From an uncultured Pyrinomonas sp. (GTDB taxonomy: Bacteria; Acidobacteriota; Blastocatellia; Pyrinomonadales; Pyrinomonadaceae), in NCBI GenBank assembly GCA_937135995.1, contig CAKZOF010000745.1, positions 1-9,375 of the forward strand: a stretch of 9,375 bases of DNA, in the 5' to 3' direction. A model generated the notes under the pieces. It was not told the origin of the DNA. It made no database searches and saw only the letters and a list, made by a program, of their open reading frames with translations. Made by a program: the position numbers and the translations under genes. Within the stretch, counting starts at the first letter, position 1. Each line of letters starts with the position of its first letter. This document shows, piece after piece, positions 1-6,329 of this stretch.

Positions 1-948
1 CGCGCCGGAGTGAGCCGCATGGCGCAAGAGGCTCGCGGCGAGGACTGTCGTGGCGCTGGCGCGGCCCTCGCTGGAGAGGGAGGCCAGTTTCGAAAACTCG
101 CGCTCGCGCGCCGTGTAGAACTCGCCGCAGCGCAGGCACAACATGAACGGCGCTTTCTGGAACCACATCTTGACCGCGCCTTCGCGCTGTCTCGTGCTGT
201 AACTGCCGTCGGGCAACACCCAGACCGCCTCGGGCACGCGCTTCTTCCAAGTCGAGGTGAGGCGGCCGCGGACATCGCGCCACTCCTCGGGGATCAGCTC
301 CTCGCTCCAGTCGTTTTCTTCCGGCGCGAGCGTCAAGTAGCCCGCGATCGTTTCGTCGTCGCTCTCCGCTCCGAGCGGGTGCGGGAAGAAATGCGTATCG
401 CCCCGCAACACGTGGTAGTACTCCTGACCGCACTGCCGACAGAACCTGAGCGGCGTGAACAGCCGCCCCTCGCTCGCCTGCACCTGTCCTTCGATGGAGA
501 ACTCGCGCGTGTCGGCCGATTCGAGGGTAGCGTACAGTGCGCGACCCTGGCCGATGAACTGGTGCAGCTTGAAGGCGAAGGCGCGCCCGCCGTCCTCGCG
601 CGCGAGCGTCGCGCCATGCGCCAGCAGCTCGCGCAACCGCTTTTCACATTGCTCCTGAGCGACGCCGGTGACCTCGGCCAGGCGCGCGGCGGCAGCAGCC
701 AGCGGCCGCGGCACCCGGCGCTTCAAGCGCCCGTCGGCTTCTTGCTCAACGCCGAACTCGGCTTCGGCCCAACGCGCCAGCGGATGCCGCCGGAAGGCCT
801 CCACGTCGCCCGGCAGCGGCTCGTGCAGGGCGCGGGCCAGCTCGGCGCGGGATGGCGCGCCGCCGGCGGTGAAGGTGACCAGCGTCTCCTCGATCACCTG
901 GTCGGCGTCGAAAGGATGGCCGAACAGGCGCGTGGCAAAGTCCGCCAC
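1..948 (-). CDS. Middle part of a large SF2 (DEAD/DEAH-box) helicase, cut at both ends
   Basis: The minus-strand frame is open for 316 codons, from about 948 to the left edge, and continues outside the window. No Walker A or DEAD/DEAH box is present, so this is neither the N-terminal ATPase lobe nor a whole gene. What can be seen, numbered from 948: RLFGHPFDADQVIEETL near residue 8; a helical stretch; KLHQFIGQGRALYATL near 125-145; the zinc knuckle CRQCGQEYY at 170-178; a second CLRCGEFY at 271-278; and LSSEGRASATT from about 291. I recognise this set from very large (well over 1000 residues) helicases with cysteine clusters, which occur as stand-alone genes and in defence loci; the second RecA lobe would follow. 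I cannot tell whether it is of the DrmA, DruE, DpdJ or another type. It lacks a plausible start and upstream ribosome-binding site: its 5' part has been replaced by the start of fliL, out of frame. Hand-counted blocks here are 67-73% G+C and Ala is mostly GCC, somewhat unlike the flagellar genes. Confidence 0.72.
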   Translation of the reverse strand, partial: MADFATRLFGHPFDADQVIEETLVTFTAGGAPSRAELARALHEPLPGDVEAFRRHPLARWAEAEFGVEQEADGRLKRRVPRPLAAAAARLAEVTGVAQEQCEKRLRELLAHGATLAREDGGRAFAFKLHQFIGQGRALYATLESADTREFSIEGQVQASEGRLFTPLRFCRQCGQEYYHVLRGDTHFFPHPLGAESDDETIAGYLTLAPEENDWSEELIPEEWRDVRGRLTSTWKKRVPEAVWVLPDGSYSTRQREGAVKMWFQKAPFMLCLRCGEFYTAREREFSKLASLSSEGRASATTVLAASLLRHAAHSGA

Positions 949-1048
949 CGCCGCCCGCCGCGAGCAGCAGCATGAGCGCGATGATCAGGAACAGCTTCTT
1001 TTTACTCTTCTTCGGCGCGGCGTCAGTGGTTTGCGGCGCGTCGCTCAT
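944..1048 (-). pseudogene. fliL: FliL, N-terminal fragment (truncated after its membrane helix)
   Basis: FliL is a single-pass inner-membrane protein that sits around the stator and supports MotA/MotB function. The frame starts at ATG 1048, five bases after a GGAGG. It reads a short polar tail with a Lys cluster (KKSKKK, residues 13-18), a hydrophobic helix (LFLIIALMLLLAA, about 19-31) and a Gly run from 32. This is the normal FliL N-terminus, and the position after motA-motB is the usual one. A complete FliL has about 140-180 residues, mostly a periplasmic domain. Here that domain is absent: after about codon 35 the frame turns into an Arg-rich non-protein sequence that stops at 746, while the real coding frame on this strand becomes the helicase fragment, in a different phase. 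The gene is therefore broken, by rearrangement or by an assembly error. Confidence 0.8.
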
Positions 1049-1053
1049 ACGGA

Positions 1054-1058
1054 CCTCC
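1054..1058 (-). promoter_or_regulatory. Ribosome-binding site of fliL
   Basis: GGAGG on the minus strand, five bases before ATG 1048. It fixes the fliL start and shows that the 5' end of this gene is intact although the rest is lost. Confidence 0.7.
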
Positions 1059-1070
1059 AGTTGGCGAGAT

Positions 1071-1088
1071 ATGCGAGCCCTATGCCAG
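1071..1088 (-). promoter_or_regulatory. Sigma-54-like promoter (-24/-12) in front of fliL
   Basis: On the minus strand the sequence CTGGCATAGGGCTCGCAT fits the sigma-54 pattern YTGGCAC-N5-TTGCW with two mismatches (T for C in the -24 box, C for T in the -12 box). The near-invariant GG and GC are exactly in phase, with ten bases between them. The predicted transcription start, about twelve bases past the -12 GC, falls near 1061, just before the fliL ribosome-binding site. Sigma-54 drives middle flagellar genes in many bacteria. The short leader it would give and the two mismatches keep this a candidate only. Confidence 0.4.
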
Positions 1089-1098
1089 AGAAGGGAGC

Positions 1099-1125
1099 GC
1101 GAAGGCTTGCGTCAGGCGAAGGCTT
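1099..1125. repeat. Short direct repeat upstream of fliL
   Basis: GCGAAGGCTT occurs twice without mismatch, at 1099-1108 and 1116-1125 (17-bp period). It lies between the dyad array and the sigma-54-like box in the 190-bp motB-fliL gap. It may be a regulator site; nothing else in the gap looks like a gene. Confidence 0.4.
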
Positions 1126-1180
1126 CTGCGCCTCGCCCGGCGCTGGTTGGTGACGCGTTGCGCGGGCAGTCGGCGTGCTC

Positions 1181-1213
1181 GTTCGACGTAGGTTCGACGC
1201 GTCGAGCGTCGAG
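1181..1213. promoter_or_regulatory. Dyad array of four TCGACG half-sites between motB and fliL
   Basis: On the plus strand GTTCGACG occurs at 1181-1188 and 1192-1199, followed by the inverted CGTCGAG at 1200-1206 and 1207-1213. The two middle copies form the perfect 12-bp palindrome TCGACGCGTCGA at 1194-1205. Two half-sites in one direction followed by two in the other suggest an operator for a dimeric regulator. The array lies about 120-150 bp upstream of the start site predicted from the sigma-54-like box, where enhancer sites for activators of the FlrC/FlbD/FleQ kind are usually found. It could instead be a hairpin 3' of motB, though no T-tract follows on the minus strand. Confidence 0.4.
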
Positions 1214-1238
1214 AATCCGACACTGGACGCCCGCCATG

Positions 1239-2201
1239 TTACGGCGTGTCTTGCCGGTTGGTCGCCGGCTGAGCGCGGTCTTCTTTGCGAGTCTCGGCCT
1301 GCGGCTGTTGGTTCGTTCGGTTCGCTCCGTCGCGGGCGCGCTGCCCGTTGCTCGCCGCCGACACATCGAACGAACGTTCCGCTTCGCCGTTCTCCTCTCC
1401 GCTGGCGCTGGGGCCGTATTTTTCTGTGGGCGGCGCGTGAAGCCGCATCACCGTGATGCTGATACGCCGGTTAGCCGAAGCGTAAGGATCTTCGGGGACG
1501 AGCGGTTGCGTATCGGCATAGCCGACGATGCGCCGGATCTGCGACGGGCGCACGCAGTTGGCTTCGAGTTCACGCCGTGCGGCGTTGGCGCGATCAGCGG
1601 AAAGCTCCCAGTTAGTGTAGGTCGAGCCGTTCGGGAAGAGATGGCGATCCGTGTGCCCGCCGATGACGAGCGGGTTCGGCAGTTGACAGATGACGCGCGC
1701 GATCTCGGCGAGGATGGCGCGGGCATCCGGTGTTAATTCGGCGCTCCCCGACGGGAAGGAAACGCGCTCGGCTTTGTCGAGGATCTGTATGCGCAAGCCT
1801 TCTTCGGTCAACTCGATCTTGATCTGGTCCTTGTACTTGGAGAACTCCGGGCGCGTTTCGAACTCTTTACGCAACAGCGTCGCGGCGCTGAAGAGCGCTT
1901 GTTCCTCGTCTTTGGATTCGAGCGAAGTCGGCGCTTTGCTCACTTTCTTCGGCCCTTTCAAAATGCCGCCGGTGAGCGCGTCGAAGACGCCGGGCGAACG
2001 AAAGTAGTTGGCGATGGCTTGTTTGAGCTTGATGTCGGCCTGTGACACGAGCCAGAGGACCAGAAAGAGAGCCATCATCGCCGTCACGAAATCGGCATAG
2101 GCCACTTTCCAAGCGCCGCCGTGATGACCGTCGTGTCCTTTGACCTTTTTGATCCGTCGGCGCGGTCTCTTCTCCGGTTCCTTTTTCAACATCTGTTTCA
2201 C
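1239..2201 (-). CDS. motB: Flagellar stator protein MotB
   Basis: MotB anchors the stator to peptidoglycan and carries the proton-binding aspartate of the MotA/MotB channel. The product has 320 residues: a basic cytoplasmic tail; a single membrane helix, about 34-53, starting at KVAYADF with Asp37 as the equivalent of E. coli Asp32; a plug/linker region (LKQAIANYFRSPGVF, 59-73); and an OmpA-like peptidoglycan-binding domain with GGHTDR (181-186), NWELSADRANAARR (197-210), VGYADTQP (227-234) and NRRISI (244-249). After about residue 255 comes a polar, low-complexity tail of some 65 residues rich in Asn, Gln, Arg and Glu, with no domain I recognise. The first codon is GTG 2201, overlapping the motA stop (GTGA), which implies translational coupling; ATG 2192 is an alternative start three codons later. 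Stop is TAA at 1239. Confidence 0.95.
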   Translation of the reverse strand: MKQMLKKEPEKRPRRRIKKVKGHDGHHGGAWKVAYADFVTAMMALFLVLWLVSQADIKLKQAIANYFRSPGVFDALTGGILKGPKKVSKAPTSLESKDEEQALFSAATLLRKEFETRPEFSKYKDQIKIELTEEGLRIQILDKAERVSFPSGSAELTPDARAILAEIARVICQLPNPLVIGGHTDRHLFPNGSTYTNWELSADRANAARRELEANCVRPSQIRRIVGYADTQPLVPEDPYASANRRISITVMRLHAPPTEKYGPSASGEENGEAERSFDVSAASNGQRARDGANRTNQQPQAETRKEDRAQPATNRQDTP

Positions 2202-3058
2202 CGCGGTTTGATCTCGCGCAATTGCGGTTCGAGTTCAGCGCTCGGCGGACGCACGAAACTGTAGATGGTCTTGCGCGCAAACTCCACCGCCGTGATCGGC
2301 GCAGCGCCGTTGGCGAAGGCGACCAGCCCCGCCTTGATGCAAGCGAAATAGCGCGCCTCTTCGTGCGCCAGATTGTTCAAGTTGTTGGCGATCGGCGCGA
2401 CCACGCCGTAACAGAGGAGCAGCCCGAGAAAGGTTCCGACGAGCGCGGCGGCGATGTGATGGCCCAGTTCTTCGGGCGGCCCGTCGAGATGTTGCATGGT
2501 GACGACGATGCCGAGCACGGCGGCGACGATGCCCAACCCCGGCAGGGAGTCCGCCGTGCGCATCAGGATGCCGGGCACGAGTGCGTTCTCTTCGTGATGG
2601 GTCTCGATTTCGACCTCCATGGCGATCTCGAGTTCCTCCGGTTGCGCTGCTCCGTTGACCAGTAGTTTCAGCGCGTCGCAGAAGAAATCAACGGCATGAT
2701 GGTTAGCGAGAAAGGTCGGGTATTTGGAAAAGATCGACGACGTCGCCGGCGAATTGACGTCCTCTTCGAGCGAGAGCATGCCGTTCTTCTTCGCATTGAC
2801 GTAAACTTCGTATTGCAGGCGGAGCAATTCGGCGAACGTCTCCTTGGTGTAGGGCGAACCTTTGAGCGCCGCCGGCAATTTCTTGCCCATCAACGCAAGG
2901 GTTTTCAGCGGCGTGCTCGCCACGATCGAACCGATGGCGGCGCCGCCGATAACGAGGAACTCGGACGGTTGAAACAGGACCGCCAGCGGACCGTTGACTA
3001 GCAGGTACCCGCCGATGACGCTGGCAAGAACGATGACGATGCCGATGATGATGAACAT
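2198..3058 (-). CDS. motA: Flagellar stator protein MotA
   Basis: MotA forms the pentameric ring around MotB and turns the rotor by contacts with FliG as protons flow. The protein has 286 residues from ATG 3058. Hydrophobic segments lie at about 2-21, 33-50, 171-190 and 201-225, with a large cytoplasmic loop between the second and third. The function-critical residues fall at the E. coli numbers: Glu98 (in LSLEEDV), Pro173 (SLPGLG) and Pro222 (VVAPI). Position 90, an Arg in E. coli, is Lys here. This makes it the longer, E. coli-type MotA. The open frame runs upstream to 3157, but that stretch is Arg-rich and unlike MotA, so I chose MFIIIGIV as the start. The ribosome-binding site is weak (TAGGG). 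The stop overlaps the motB start by GTGA. Confidence 0.95.
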   Translation of the reverse strand: MFIIIGIVIVLASVIGGYLLVNGPLAVLFQPSEFLVIGGAAIGSIVASTPLKTLALMGKKLPAALKGSPYTKETFAELLRLQYEVYVNAKKNGMLSLEEDVNSPATSSIFSKYPTFLANHHAVDFFCDALKLLVNGAAQPEELEIAMEVEIETHHEENALVPGILMRTADSLPGLGIVAAVLGIVVTMQHLDGPPEELGHHIAAALVGTFLGLLLCYGVVAPIANNLNNLAHEEARYFACIKAGLVAFANGAAPITAVEFARKTIYSFVRPPSAELEPQLREIKPR

Positions 3059-3185
3059 AGCGAACCCTACCCGTAGTTCCTTTTCGGCAGCGCCGACGCA
3101 AAACTTGAGCGAGCGGTGGAGCCGAGGCGGGCGCGCAAAAGAGCTCCTCGGCCCCACATCGCAAAGGTGCGGCCGTGTGAATCAA

Positions 3186-3202
3186 GCGCCACCGAATGGC
3201 GC
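3186..3202 (-). other. Hairpin just after flgE (possible attenuator or processing site)
   Basis: GCGCCA-TTCGG-TGGCGC on the minus strand makes a perfect six-pair stem with a five-base loop, about 16 bases after the flgE stop. Only TTGATT follows, so it is a poor intrinsic terminator. A second inverted repeat lies further on, GCCGAGG at 3121-3127 with CCTCGGC at 3146-3152. The 160-bp flgE-motA gap (3059-3218) holds no gene I can support; flbD, common at this place, is absent. Confidence 0.35.
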
Positions 3203-3218
3203 AAGAAGAGCCGCGTCC

Positions 3219-4490
3219 TCAGATCACTTGCATCAGGTCTTGCAGCGTTTGGTTGATGGTCGAGATAACGCGCGAGTTAGCCTGAAAAGAGCGTTGCGCG
3301 ACGATCAGCTCGGTGAACTCCGTGGCGATGTCGACGTTGCTCTGTTCGAGCGCGCTGCCAACCACTTCGCCGCGTCCGCCGGTCAGCGCTGGACCAATGG
3401 ACGGTTGTCCGGAAGCGGGCGTTTCGCCGAAGAGGTTGTTGCCCAAGTGGCGCAGTCCATCTTGCGAATTGAACGACGCCAAGGCGAACTGGGCGAGCGC
3501 GCGTGTCTGCCCGTTGCTGAAGATGCCGTAGAGCGTGCCAGTGCTATCGGTCGAGATCGAGATCCCGTTGAGTGAGCCAGCGGCGAAACCGTTCTGATCG
3601 GTCGCGCTCACCGCCGACGGACCGGAGTAGTTCGTGAAGTTCGATGGCCCTTGCGATCCGTCGGGATTGGTGCGGTAAAGCTCGAGGTCGATCTGCGGCA
3701 GCGTCGCGCCGTCGAGCGTCGATTGATTCGGCAGAATGGCGAGAGACGTGGCCGGCGCTTGCAACAAGCCGTTGGCATCGAAGGAAAAGGTCACTTGGTT
3801 GGTCGGCGCGCCGCCGTCGGCGCTCAACTGCGCCGTCGTTCCGTCAAGCGTTGCGGTCACGTCGTACTGCCCGTTGCCTTGTTTGGTGAAGGTCAGATCG
3901 AGCACGTGCGCGACGCCGCGAGAGTCAAAGACTTGAACGGGAGCGTGGAAGACGGCACCGATCGGCGCGCTGCTGTCGAGGTTGGCGCGCAACGTAGCGC
4001 GCGTTGTCATCGCCGGTGGAATGATCTCGCCAAGCGGAACCTTGATGGGCGCCACCGGCGTCCCTGGCTGAATCTTGCCATCGACGGCCATGTAACCAAG
4101 CACTTTGTGCCCGCCGGGCGTGACGAGATAGCCTTCGCGGTTGAGGACGAAATCGCCGGCGCGCGTGAAGGCGCGAAATCCGGCACCGTCTTCGACGACG
4201 AAAAACCCGTTGCCCTGAATGGCCGCGTTGGTTGCCGACGCTGATTCGTTGATGTTGCCTTGCGCGAAATTGGTGCGCGTCGCCGCAGTGCGTACGCCGT
4301 TGCCGAATTGAATGACGCCGCCAGCTCCATTGATGCGCGTCCCCGAAGCGCTGGCGAAGACGTCAGCGAAGCTGACCGAACTGCTCTTGAAGGCGATGGT
4401 GTTGGCGTTGGCGATGTTGTTTCCGGTAGTCGAAAGCGCGTCGGAACTGGCGCGCAGTCCCGAAAGCGCGGTCGAGAATGAGAACGGCAT
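3219..4490 (-). CDS. flgE: Flagellar hook protein FlgE
   Basis: FlgE polymerises into the hook, the universal joint between rod and filament, after export by the type III apparatus. The 423-residue product has the rod/hook N-terminal motif (ALSGLRASSDALSTTGNNIANANT, in part, 8-31), then NAAIQGNGFFVV (88-99) and FTRAGDFVLNREGYLV (108-123), which mark the FlgE/F/G body. A variable Thr/Asn/Ser-rich middle domain covers about 160-370. The C-terminal coiled segment has ALEQSNVDIATEFTELI (380-396) and SFQANSRVISTINQTL (401-416). Length is typical of FlgE (about 400-430), longer than FlgF or FlgG. The start is ATG 4490, preceded by AGGAGG; the stop of flgD lies inside that ribosome-binding site. Stop is TGA at 3219. 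Confidence 0.95.
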   Translation of the reverse strand: MPFSFSTALSGLRASSDALSTTGNNIANANTIAFKSSSVSFADVFASASGTRINGAGGVIQFGNGVRTAATRTNFAQGNINESASATNAAIQGNGFFVVEDGAGFRAFTRAGDFVLNREGYLVTPGGHKVLGYMAVDGKIQPGTPVAPIKVPLGEIIPPAMTTRATLRANLDSSAPIGAVFHAPVQVFDSRGVAHVLDLTFTKQGNGQYDVTATLDGTTAQLSADGGAPTNQVTFSFDANGLLQAPATSLAILPNQSTLDGATLPQIDLELYRTNPDGSQGPSNFTNYSGPSAVSATDQNGFAAGSLNGISISTDSTGTLYGIFSNGQTRALAQFALASFNSQDGLRHLGNNLFGETPASGQPSIGPALTGGRGEVVGSALEQSNVDIATEFTELIVAQRSFQANSRVISTINQTLQDLMQVI

Positions 4491-4495
4491 AACTT

Positions 4496-4501
4496 CCTCC
4501 T
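4496..4501 (-). promoter_or_regulatory. Ribosome-binding site of flgE, overlapping the flgD stop
   Basis: AGGAGG on the minus strand, five bases before ATG 4490. The flgD stop codon TAG (4502-4500) shares its last two bases with it. Ribosomes finishing flgD therefore end on the flgE loading site, which favours coupled translation. Confidence 0.75.
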
Positions 4502-4787
4502 ACTGTTTGGTCGAGTCTTTGGGTGTCGAGTCCGTGGATGCTGGCTTGAACCGCGCGATCAACTCTTCGAGACGCCGGTTGATGTTGATCAATTGGTCCA
4601 GAGAGTTGAACTGCGCCAGTTGCGCGACGAATTGCACGCCGTCTTGAGGCGCGAGCGGATCTTGGTTCTTGAGTTGGGCGACGAGGAGCTTCAAAAATAC
4701 GTCGCGGTCGGCCGCTTTGACGCCTTGCGCAGATGGCGTTGGCGTCGCCGCACCAGAAGATTGAACGCTGCCGATTATGTTGTTCAT
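4500..4787 (-). CDS. flgD: Flagellar hook-cap protein FlgD, minimal form
   Basis: FlgD caps the growing hook and is needed for FlgE to assemble. The 95 residues begin with a flexible Ser/Thr/Pro/Ala-rich export region (1-25) followed by the family core: DRDVFLKLLVAQLKNQDPLA (27-46) and FVAQLAQFNSLDQL (53-66), then a short helical end and a Thr/Ser/Lys tail. Only the conserved N-terminal domain is present; the Ig/Tudor-like C-terminal half of the roughly 220-230-residue enterobacterial FlgD is missing. The stop merges into a perfect flgE ribosome-binding site, so this looks like a genuine short protein rather than a frameshift. ATG 4787 follows AAGGAG (4797-4802) at nine bases. It lies 18 bp after fliK. 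Confidence 0.92.
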   Translation of the reverse strand: MNNIIGSVQSSGAATPTPSAQGVKAADRDVFLKLLVAQLKNQDPLAPQDGVQFVAQLAQFNSLDQLININRRLEELIARFKPASTDSTPKDSTKQ

Positions 4788-4805
4788 GTGACCTTTCTCC
4801 TTGCT

Positions 4806-6329
4806 TCAAGCCCGCAGGCTGATGAGTTTTTCGGAAGTCGAAGAAGCAGTGATTTCGTTCGACGGCAGGCGCGCGGCGGAAAGATCGGCCGCAACGCCCG
4901 ACGATGGACGTCGTTCGCCGTCGTGTCGGCGCTCTTGTTGGTTTGCCTGCGCGAACGTTGAACTCGTCCGCGCATCGGCCACGACGTCGATTCGGTCGGC
5001 CACCAGTCCGGCGCGTTCGAACGCTTGCCGTAGTTCGTCGAGACCGGAAGCGAGCGCTTGTCGTGCCGCTTCGGTTTCGACGGCGAGCGTCGCGCTGATG
5101 CGCCCTTCGGGGTCGCGTCGGAGCCGAGCACGAACGGTGCCGAGTTCCGCTGGGTGAAGTTGTATGTCGAGCGAGCGCAAGCGAACGGTTTCGCGCGCCG
5201 CAGCAATTAAAGGCGCTTGAACTTGATGTGACGGTGCGCTCTCTGCGCCTGCGCCGCGCGTTTGATCGCGTGCCGTTGCAGTGGACAGGTGTTCTGTTGG
5301 CGCGGGGCAATTGGACGCGCTTTGCTCCAAGCGCGAAGCTCCATTCACCCGGTGAGCACTTTGCGCATCGGTCGACAGCAGCGCTCGAACCCGCGAGATG
5401 GTCACCGGCGCCTGCGTTTCCGCTTCGACGTTCAAGGCCTGCACGAGCCGCCCGGCTTCCACTGGGTCGTTCGCCGCGCGCGGGATAGCACTCGGATCCG
5501 GTTGATCGCTCGCCACGTCGGAAGCGAAGTCGCCCTCGGTTTGATTTCTTAAAGTTGCCGCAACGATCTCCGCTTTCGCGTGAATCCGACCGCCGAAGTC
5601 GCCGACGCTCGGCCTTTCGTTTCCGACCGAGGACGAAAGAGGCTCCGTTCTCACGCTTGAATCCTTGGGCATCGAAGGAGCTTCTTCGATCAAGGACCCA
5701 TTCAATTCTGCGCCGACGTCGCGCGGCGTTGTATGCTCGTCCGCAAGATCTTCGATTTCAAGGTCACTGGTCCACCTAGTCTGCGAATCGAAGGCGCTTC
5801 GGATCGTCTCTGCCGACGACGATCGGGCCAGAAAGATAGCCGGATGTGGCCCCTCGATGAAGAGAAGACGCGCGGCGTACCACGGTTCTGCCGCGTCCTG
5901 TTGGGTGGGCGAAACGGTCGCCGCCGGACTCTTTGCGTCGGAGTCGCCGGGACGATTTGCGTCGAACGCTGTTGCCAGCGCGTCTTGCGGCGCCGCTGCC
6001 GCGTCGCGCAGAACCGCTGTCGCCACAGGCGTTGCGCTGCCATCGTTGGCCGGACGGCGCAGAATCTCAGTCGGCTTTTGCATGACCGCGCAATCTTCAG
6101 TCGGTTCGCCTTTGGCGAGCGGCGGGGAGAAGGGAAACGGCGCGACGGTGAGCGCCGCCGGTGCGGCATCGGATGCAATCTCGTCTGCCGCCTCGTCGTG
6201 AGCTACTTCAGCCGTCACGTCTTGCAGAGAGTCGAACAGCGCCGTCCAGAGTGCGCCCGTTGCTGGCGCATCGGCGGCGCGGCGTTCGTCGGTGGAAACT
6301 GGCAGCAAGGCATTGTTTTCGATCATCAT
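4806..6329 (-). CDS. fliK: Flagellar hook-length control protein FliK
   Basis: FliK is a secreted molecular ruler: it measures hook length and switches the export gate (FlhB) from hook to filament substrates. The 507-residue product is mostly low-complexity, Ala/Ser/Asp/Thr/Pro-rich and probably disordered up to about residue 375, as usual in this fast-evolving family. The conserved C-terminal hook-control domain covers about 380-450: LRSLDIQLHPAELGTVRARL (384-403), a Gly-Arg turn, then ARQALASGLDELRQAFERAG (422-441) and the IDVV strand at 447-450. A polar tail of some 55 residues follows. The start ATG 6329 overlaps the fliJ stop (ATGA); a second ATG follows directly at 6326. The N-terminal two-thirds would not identify the gene on its own; the domain and position between fliJ and flgD do. 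Confidence 0.9.
   Translation of the reverse strand: MMIENNALLPVSTDERRAADAPATGALWTALFDSLQDVTAEVAHDEAADEIASDAAPAALTVAPFPFSPPLAKGEPTEDCAVMQKPTEILRRPANDGSATPVATAVLRDAAAAPQDALATAFDANRPGDSDAKSPAATVSPTQQDAAEPWYAARLLFIEGPHPAIFLARSSSAETIRSAFDSQTRWTSDLEIEDLADEHTTPRDVGAELNGSLIEEAPSMPKDSSVRTEPLSSSVGNERPSVGDFGGRIHAKAEIVAATLRNQTEGDFASDVASDQPDPSAIPRAANDPVEAGRLVQALNVEAETQAPVTISRVRALLSTDAQSAHRVNGASRLEQSASNCPAPTEHLSTATARDQTRGAGAESAPSHQVQAPLIAAARETVRLRSLDIQLHPAELGTVRARLRRDPEGRISATLAVETEAARQALASGLDELRQAFERAGLVADRIDVVADARTSSTFAQANQQERRHDGERRPSSGVAADLSAARLPSNEITASSTSEKLISLRA

Noticed and set aside
746..943. Continuation of the fliL frame to a stop at 746
   Set aside because: Residues after the Gly run are Arg/Pro/Ala-rich with no FliL periplasmic domain; the sequence codes in another phase for the helicase.
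10..975. 321-codon open frame on the plus strand
   Set aside because: It is the antisense shadow of the helicase fragment, which shows zinc knuckles and family motifs on the minus strand; the plus-strand product has no recognisable motif and no ribosome-binding site.
1049..1238. Intrinsic terminator after motB (GCGCC...GGCGC near 1130-1145)
   Set aside because: The stem has only five pairs and no T-tract follows on the minus strand.
3059..3157. Longer MotA start at 3157
   Set aside because: The extra 33 residues are Arg-rich and absent from MotA proteins; ATG 3058 gives an N-terminus and residue numbering matching E. coli MotA.
3158..3176. Second sigma-54-like box before motA (CGGCC...TTTGC)
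   Set aside because: GG and GC are in phase and the -12 half is good, but the -24 half matches poorly; too weak to annotate.
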